Shown here: piece by piece, positions 60,543 to 64,000 of the stretch
How positions within the stretch are numbered: position 1 is the stretch's first letter
Layout: every line of letters begins with the position of its first letter
Assembly (NCBI RefSeq): GCF_007860015.1
Contig: NZ_SJPS01000002.1
Span: 898-64,897, forward strand
From: Bythopirellula polymerisocia
Lineage (GTDB): Bacteria; Planctomycetota; Planctomycetia; Pirellulales; Lacipirellulaceae
Length of the DNA: 64,000 bases
Direction of reading: 5' to 3'
Translations under genes and position numbers: made by a program
The notes under the pieces: generated by a model
Seen by the model: the letters and a program-made list of their open reading frames with translations, nothing else
What the model was told of the DNA's origin: nothing
Databases searched by the model: none

Positions 60543-62048
60543 TCAAGCCGGATGTGACTCGGGCTTGTTTCTTCTTTGTGTAAGAGCGCGAAATGTCTCT
60601 CGAATGGCTTGGGGCGAAAGTGACGGATAGGACCAGAAGCCAAGGTTTCGCTTGACGAGAAAGGTCACATAGAGATTATAGATTCCATATACGATTGTGG
60701 CAGCCAAAGCGGCGCCAACGATGTCCCATTTATCTATCATGGGGACGATTAAGAGGAAATGTACCACGAATGCCAGCAAAGAGATTCTCATTAACAGGCT
60801 TTGATAGCCTCCCATGACCATGGCTACGCTATTGCAGCCAGTGATCACTGAGATAGCAGTTCCGACAGCTACTATTTGCAGTGCTAAAGCAGCGCCAACA
60901 AAATCATCTCCAAAAGTCAGGTGAATGACGGTTTTGGGAAAAACAACCAGCACCAACGTTGCCAACAAAGTAGGAATCGCTACCAGAGTGGCAACGCCTC
61001 GCATGATCCTCTCAAGTTGCTTGATACGATTGGATGCCAAGAGCTCAGCGATGAAGGGCCCCAACGTCGCTACGACCAATAGTTGTGCCACCTGCACCAA
61101 GCTCACCAGACGTAGAACGGCATAATAGTCGGCAGTGCTACGCGCGGTGGCCAGCCATCCCAATACCAGCACCTGGATATAAACAATATTCATAGAAGTC
61201 ATCTGCACGAGGAAATTCGGCCAACTTTCTTGGAGAATCCATCGCACCGAGTAGTTCGTACGTTGCGGCAAATGGGTCGTCGTTGGCATATCCGTTGCCG
61301 TACGACACCGCTCCTGATTATTGTTGAGTGCACGCTCGATCAACCACCAAGCGATGATTAGAGCCGTTGCGTTGAGCAAGACTTGCAGCACCAAGGCAAA
61401 ACCTAGGCTGAGATAGCCTGCCTGGTAAGCCAGCAGAGAAATTACTAGAAAGAGGCTGTTAGCAACAACACCGCCCTGCCGCGCACCTATCAAGACGGCC
61501 GAGCGAAAATCATCCAGGGCCTGGAGTACCCCCGCGGCGATCTGACAAGCAGCCGAGCAACATGCCCAAATGCCAACCAGAAGGGACAACTCTCTCACGG
61601 CACGCCACTTCGGTTCATCCCCTACTGCGTATGAGCTCATAATTGCTATTGCTAACGCTATTGCCGAAGTAATTGTGATCGCAGCAAAGCATTTGCGAAC
61701 TACAGTTCGTGAATCTTCAGTATTGCCATTCTTAAGATTATCCTTAATCGCGCGTATGACAATTTGGGGAGTACCGAATAAAACCCCCGTTGCCAACAAA
61801 ACCACGAAAGCGGACACGGCGAAATAAGCGGCACAATCACTTACTGAGAGCGTGCGTCCCATACAAATCTCAGTTGCAAACAGCGCACCTACCGAACATA
61901 TCCTTCCCAATGTCGACCAAAATGCACCAGATAGCAGTCGAGAGCGGAGGGTTCTTGAGGAGCCCGCCTCACTATGCGTTGTGGACATAGCTACGCTGTC
62001 CACTACGTCGGAAGGTTGCTTGTTGATTAACGGGGCTTCGGTTGACAT
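60543..62048 (-). CDS. Polysaccharide flippase (Wzx/MATE-like, MOP superfamily)
   Basis: 501 residues with about twelve membrane helices, beginning with a soluble head of about 30 residues and RLLSGAFWSTLGRICSVGALFATEICMGRTLSVSD, the usual start of lipid-linked oligosaccharide flippases. The last helices (IVGAALAATIVYGIYNLYVTFLV) end before a basic tail. The protein would flip the undecaprenyl-linked repeat unit across the inner membrane for the O-antigen ligase/polymerase. It is the first gene of the minus-strand cluster, divergent from the WbaP-type gene. Confidence 0.85.
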   Translation of the reverse strand: MSTEAPLINKQPSDVVDSVAMSTTHSEAGSSRTLRSRLLSGAFWSTLGRICSVGALFATEICMGRTLSVSDCAAYFAVSAFVVLLATGVLFGTPQIVIRAIKDNLKNGNTEDSRTVVRKCFAAITITSAIALAIAIMSSYAVGDEPKWRAVRELSLLVGIWACCSAACQIAAGVLQALDDFRSAVLIGARQGGVVANSLFLVISLLAYQAGYLSLGFALVLQVLLNATALIIAWWLIERALNNNQERCRTATDMPTTTHLPQRTNYSVRWILQESWPNFLVQMTSMNIVYIQVLVLGWLATARSTADYYAVLRLVSLVQVAQLLVVATLGPFIAELLASNRIKQLERIMRGVATLVAIPTLLATLVLVVFPKTVIHLTFGDDFVGAALALQIVAVGTAISVITGCNSVAMVMGGYQSLLMRISLLAFVVHFLLIVPMIDKWDIVGAALAATIVYGIYNLYVTFLVKRNLGFWSYPSLSPQAIRETFRALTQRRNKPESHPA

Positions 62049-62149
62049 CGGGGGTGTTCAACTCTGGAGAGCAACAATTGCTTGCAAAATAAGTGTTAGT
62101 TCTCGTATCCGGATAGAAGTCAGAAAAACACATTGCGGCCAGTTGGTGA

Positions 62150-62181
62150 ACCGTACTGTGATATAACCGTACCATGATATA
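62150..62181. repeat. Two tandem 16-base direct repeats (operator-like)
   Basis: AACCGTACTGTGATAT is followed at once by AACCGTACCATGATAT, with two differing bases. The pair sits 102-133 bases before the flippase start and upstream of the sigma-54 promoter of the divergent gene. Tandem repeats of this length are often sites for activators or repressors, but no protein can be named. Confidence 0.55.
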
Positions 62182-62573
62182 GAGGAGTTTGTTCTCGCAT
62201 TTCTCATGCCGAATTGCTCGACTGACACAACCGCACCAACACGCCAATCTACCTTAATTGGGAATAGGGCTGTTGCAGCTAAAGTTACAACTAGTTTCTT
62301 AAGTTCTAATTGATGGAAATGCTGTTTTTCCTTATCGCACTGGGTGGTGAATTATCAACACTCTGAAGTTCCTGGATACAGAGCATCTTTAATAATTGCT
62401 AGCGTTAATCCCACTCTAGAAGATGTTTTTTTGCATCGTTTCTTGCCCGGGACCTGGGCCCATTGGGGGGGGAGTCCCGAATTAATCGGGAAGTTGTTTG
62501 ACAGAATAATTGCGTAAGCATAGTATGAAGTTGCATGAACAGTACGGCAAAAACACAGGGACAGAAGCTCTTT

Positions 62574-62590
62574 TTGGCACGATTCTTGCT
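62574..62590 (+). promoter_or_regulatory. Sigma-54 (RpoN) promoter of the WbaP-type gene
   Basis: TTGGCACGATTCTTGCT matches the consensus YTGGCACGNNNNTTGCW at every specified position. The GG (-24) and GC (-12) are at 62576-62577 and 62588-62589. It lies 146 bases before the start of the initiating transferase. This is the only match I found in the window outside coding sequence. Confidence 0.7.
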
Positions 62591-62736
62591 TCGTTCGTCG
62601 GTTTAATAGTCCAGCAGCGGAATTCGGAGCCTCCTTTTTGGCGAAATTCGTTCTCTTCGTTGACGAAGAGCTTGGAGTCCCTTGGCTATGATATTGCTCC
62701 TTGATTGACTTGTACGGTGGAGATGAAGTGCAAAAG

Positions 62737-64000
62737 ATGGATGAATCATTGACAGCAGGAATGAGTGTTGGTTTCAAAGATCGCGAGAATAGTCTCAATT
62801 CTACTTCGGTATCCGTGTCACCGCAGGACACTTTGACTATAGAGCAAGAATACCCTCAAATACAGGGCACTCACAGAAGTCATGCCTCCATGCCACGCCA
62901 CCGGGCAAGTATTAAAACGAACGTGCGTTCCCATGTCGCGCGGGCGCATGGTGATGCGTCTTACGTGAGACAACTCCTACTGACAACCTTGCCGCTTGTC
63001 GTAGCCGATCTTGCAGTGCTGTTTATCGTACCTATCTTGGTTAGCTTGACCGGCTATAGTTGGCTCAATCCTGATGACCCTACTTCCACGGCGATGACTT
63101 GGTTTATTCCCGCTTCCATAGCCTATGTGTTGTTGAATGCCACCCAAGGGCTTTATCCAGGTGTATGCCTAGGCTTAGTCGATGAGATTCGAAGGCTCTT
63201 TTTGTCGATTGGCATGGTTACGCTAGTGCTCGCTGCCACATTGAGAATCGGCTCCCCGATTTTTGCTCATCGACTTGTTTTCTTATTAGCAGTTTCTTCT
63301 TTAATGATAGTACTGGCACCGATCGTACGGAGTTACGTACGGCGCAAATTGGGCGCTATGAATTGGTGGGGATTTCCCACCTTAGTCTGTGGAAACGATG
63401 CGACCGTCTTCGGTGTCCGAGAGTGGATCGAGGCTAATCGCCGACTGGGATTACGCACCGTTGGAGTCATCGCAGATCCAAGTGCAATTGAGATAAACGG
63501 TGACGCCCCGTGGTTTATCGGGGAATGGGATGATGCCCGCCATGTGGCTGAGGAACAAGATGTCTATTGGGCTGTTGTCGTTGAAACGGATAGAGACCAA
63601 CAGAGCGCTAGTTCCCTCGTAGAGAATTATTTAGGCAATATTCCGCATGCATTTGTGGTATCCGATCTCACCGGGATCCCGACCCATTGGAGTCGCCACC
63701 AAATGGATGAGGGGTTGGCTGGATTCATGATTGAGCAGCATTTACTTCTACCGATTCCAAAACTAGTGAAGCGTGGCATGGATATCACGATTTGCATGAT
63801 TTCCTTGATTTTGCTGCTGCCTCTATTCGTCAGCCTTGCGATTGCGATCAAACTTACTTCAAAAGGACCAGTATTTTATGGCCACGAGCGGGTAGGTAAA
63901 GGTGACACCCGTTTTAAAGCTTGGAAGTTCCGAACGATGATCAATGGTGCTGAGCAGCTAATAGAGGAGTACCTCCAGAAGCATCCACAATTACGTGAAG
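62737..64000 (+). CDS. WbaP/exopolysaccharide-type initiating sugar transferase (partial, runs off the window)
   Basis: 421 residues are visible, starting at ATG 62737 (a GTG at 62728 with GGAG is possible). Four hydrophobic helices lie at about residues 81-105, 115-140, 150-172 and 180-195 (LPLVVADLAVLFIVPILVSL first). A CoA-binding-like Rossmann part follows (LVCGNDATVFGVREWIEANRRL). The catalytic domain begins KRGMDITICMISLILLLPLF and carries GPVFYGHERVGKGDTRFKAWKFRTM, the signature of bacterial sugar transferases (PF02397). It transfers hexose-1-phosphate to undecaprenyl phosphate, the first step of repeat-unit assembly. The end is outside the window. It lies divergent from the flippase gene. 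Confidence 0.9.
   Translation, partial: MDESLTAGMSVGFKDRENSLNSTSVSVSPQDTLTIEQEYPQIQGTHRSHASMPRHRASIKTNVRSHVARAHGDASYVRQLLLTTLPLVVADLAVLFIVPILVSLTGYSWLNPDDPTSTAMTWFIPASIAYVLLNATQGLYPGVCLGLVDEIRRLFLSIGMVTLVLAATLRIGSPIFAHRLVFLLAVSSLMIVLAPIVRSYVRRKLGAMNWWGFPTLVCGNDATVFGVREWIEANRRLGLRTVGVIADPSAIEINGDAPWFIGEWDDARHVAEEQDVYWAVVVETDRDQQSASSLVENYLGNIPHAFVVSDLTGIPTHWSRHQMDEGLAGFMIEQHLLLPIPKLVKRGMDITICMISLILLLPLFVSLAIAIKLTSKGPVFYGHERVGKGDTRFKAWKFRTMINGAEQLIEEYLQKHPQLRE

Larger units (their letters stand above)
62049..62736. other. Divergent promoter region between the flippase and initiating transferase genes
   Basis: About 690 bases without a supported gene. It contains the tandem 16-base repeats at 62150-62181 and the sigma-54 promoter at 62574-62590 described separately. 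A perfect TCCCGA/TCGGGA hairpin lies at 62474-62490, and a run of eight G near 62465-62472. A minus-strand frame (62355-62831) overlaps the promoter and the next gene and has no recognisable protein features. Confidence 0.6.

Noticed and set aside
62355..62831. 158-residue minus-strand frame at the promoter of the WbaP-type gene
   Set aside because: It covers the sigma-54 promoter and the start of the sugar transferase, with no protein features.
1..64000. tRNA, rRNA, CRISPR arrays, prophage or integrase genes
   Set aside because: No cloverleaf with conserved T-loop, no rRNA-like stretches, no regularly spaced repeats and no integrase motifs were seen.
1..64000. Exosortase, GspE ATPase and secretin genes expected beside PEP-CTERM and pseudopilin genes
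   Set aside because: I looked for their motifs and did not find them; they are presumably elsewhere in the genome.

Overview
The window looks like chromosomal DNA of a planctomycete, probably of the Pirellulales type. Supporting signs are a DUF1559 pseudopilin-like protein, a Cys-type sulfatase, a BBP7-type outer-membrane barrel, a PEP-CTERM protein, and two giant secreted proteins that carry the N-terminal LEDRR motif and a C-terminal dockerin-like DGDVDGRDFLAWLRG module. Some genes use GTG or TTG starts and many lack an obvious Shine-Dalgarno site. I see no rRNA, tRNA, CRISPR array or phage.

Layout. 1-2.7 kb: the tail of an IS630-type transposase, a PEP-CTERM protein whose start lies inside that tail, and a sulfatase. 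2.7-12.2 kb (minus strand): an alpha/beta-hydrolase-like secreted protein, two small genes and a compact pseudopilin/secretion operon (three GspF-like genes, three pilin-like genes, DUF1559). This stretch also holds two copies of a terminal-inverted-repeat cassette around a GxxExxY (PD-(D/E)XK-like) gene; one copy has an exact 303-bp in-frame deletion. 12.4-26.4 kb: an ECF sigma factor with a small membrane partner, a subtilisin-like giant exoprotein, a BBP7 barrel and a beta-helix giant with an embedded C-type-lectin-like domain. 26.6-33.5 kb: housekeeping genes (HflX, SDR, RluA-type pseudouridine synthase) and membrane genes (GT2 glycosyltransferase with a membrane partner, AI-2E-type transporter).

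33.7-40.1 kb: a respiratory operon with cytochrome oxidase subunit II (fused cytochrome c), subunit I+III fusion, CtaG-like factor, a small membrane protein, Rieske protein and cytochrome b fused to cytochrome c. It would move electrons from quinol to oxygen using tethered c domains. 40.2-46.5 kb (minus strand): a signalling block with a coiled-coil protein, FHA protein, Ser/Thr kinase with a large membrane region, membrane protein, ECF sigma factor and anti-sigma-like protein. 46.8-48.1 kb: a His-rich lipoprotein and an HMA-type metal-binding protein.

48.1-64 kb: a surface-polysaccharide cluster, with a GDP-mannose 3,5-epimerase-like enzyme, three GT4 glycosyltransferases, two sulfotransferase-like proteins, an FkbM and two other methyltransferases, an O-antigen ligase/polymerase, a CDP-paratose-epimerase-like enzyme and a flippase. 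Divergent from these is a WbaP-type initiating sugar transferase that runs off the right edge. A sigma-54 promoter matching the consensus lies 147 bases before that gene. Together the enzymes point to a sulfated and methylated exopolysaccharide or O-antigen.
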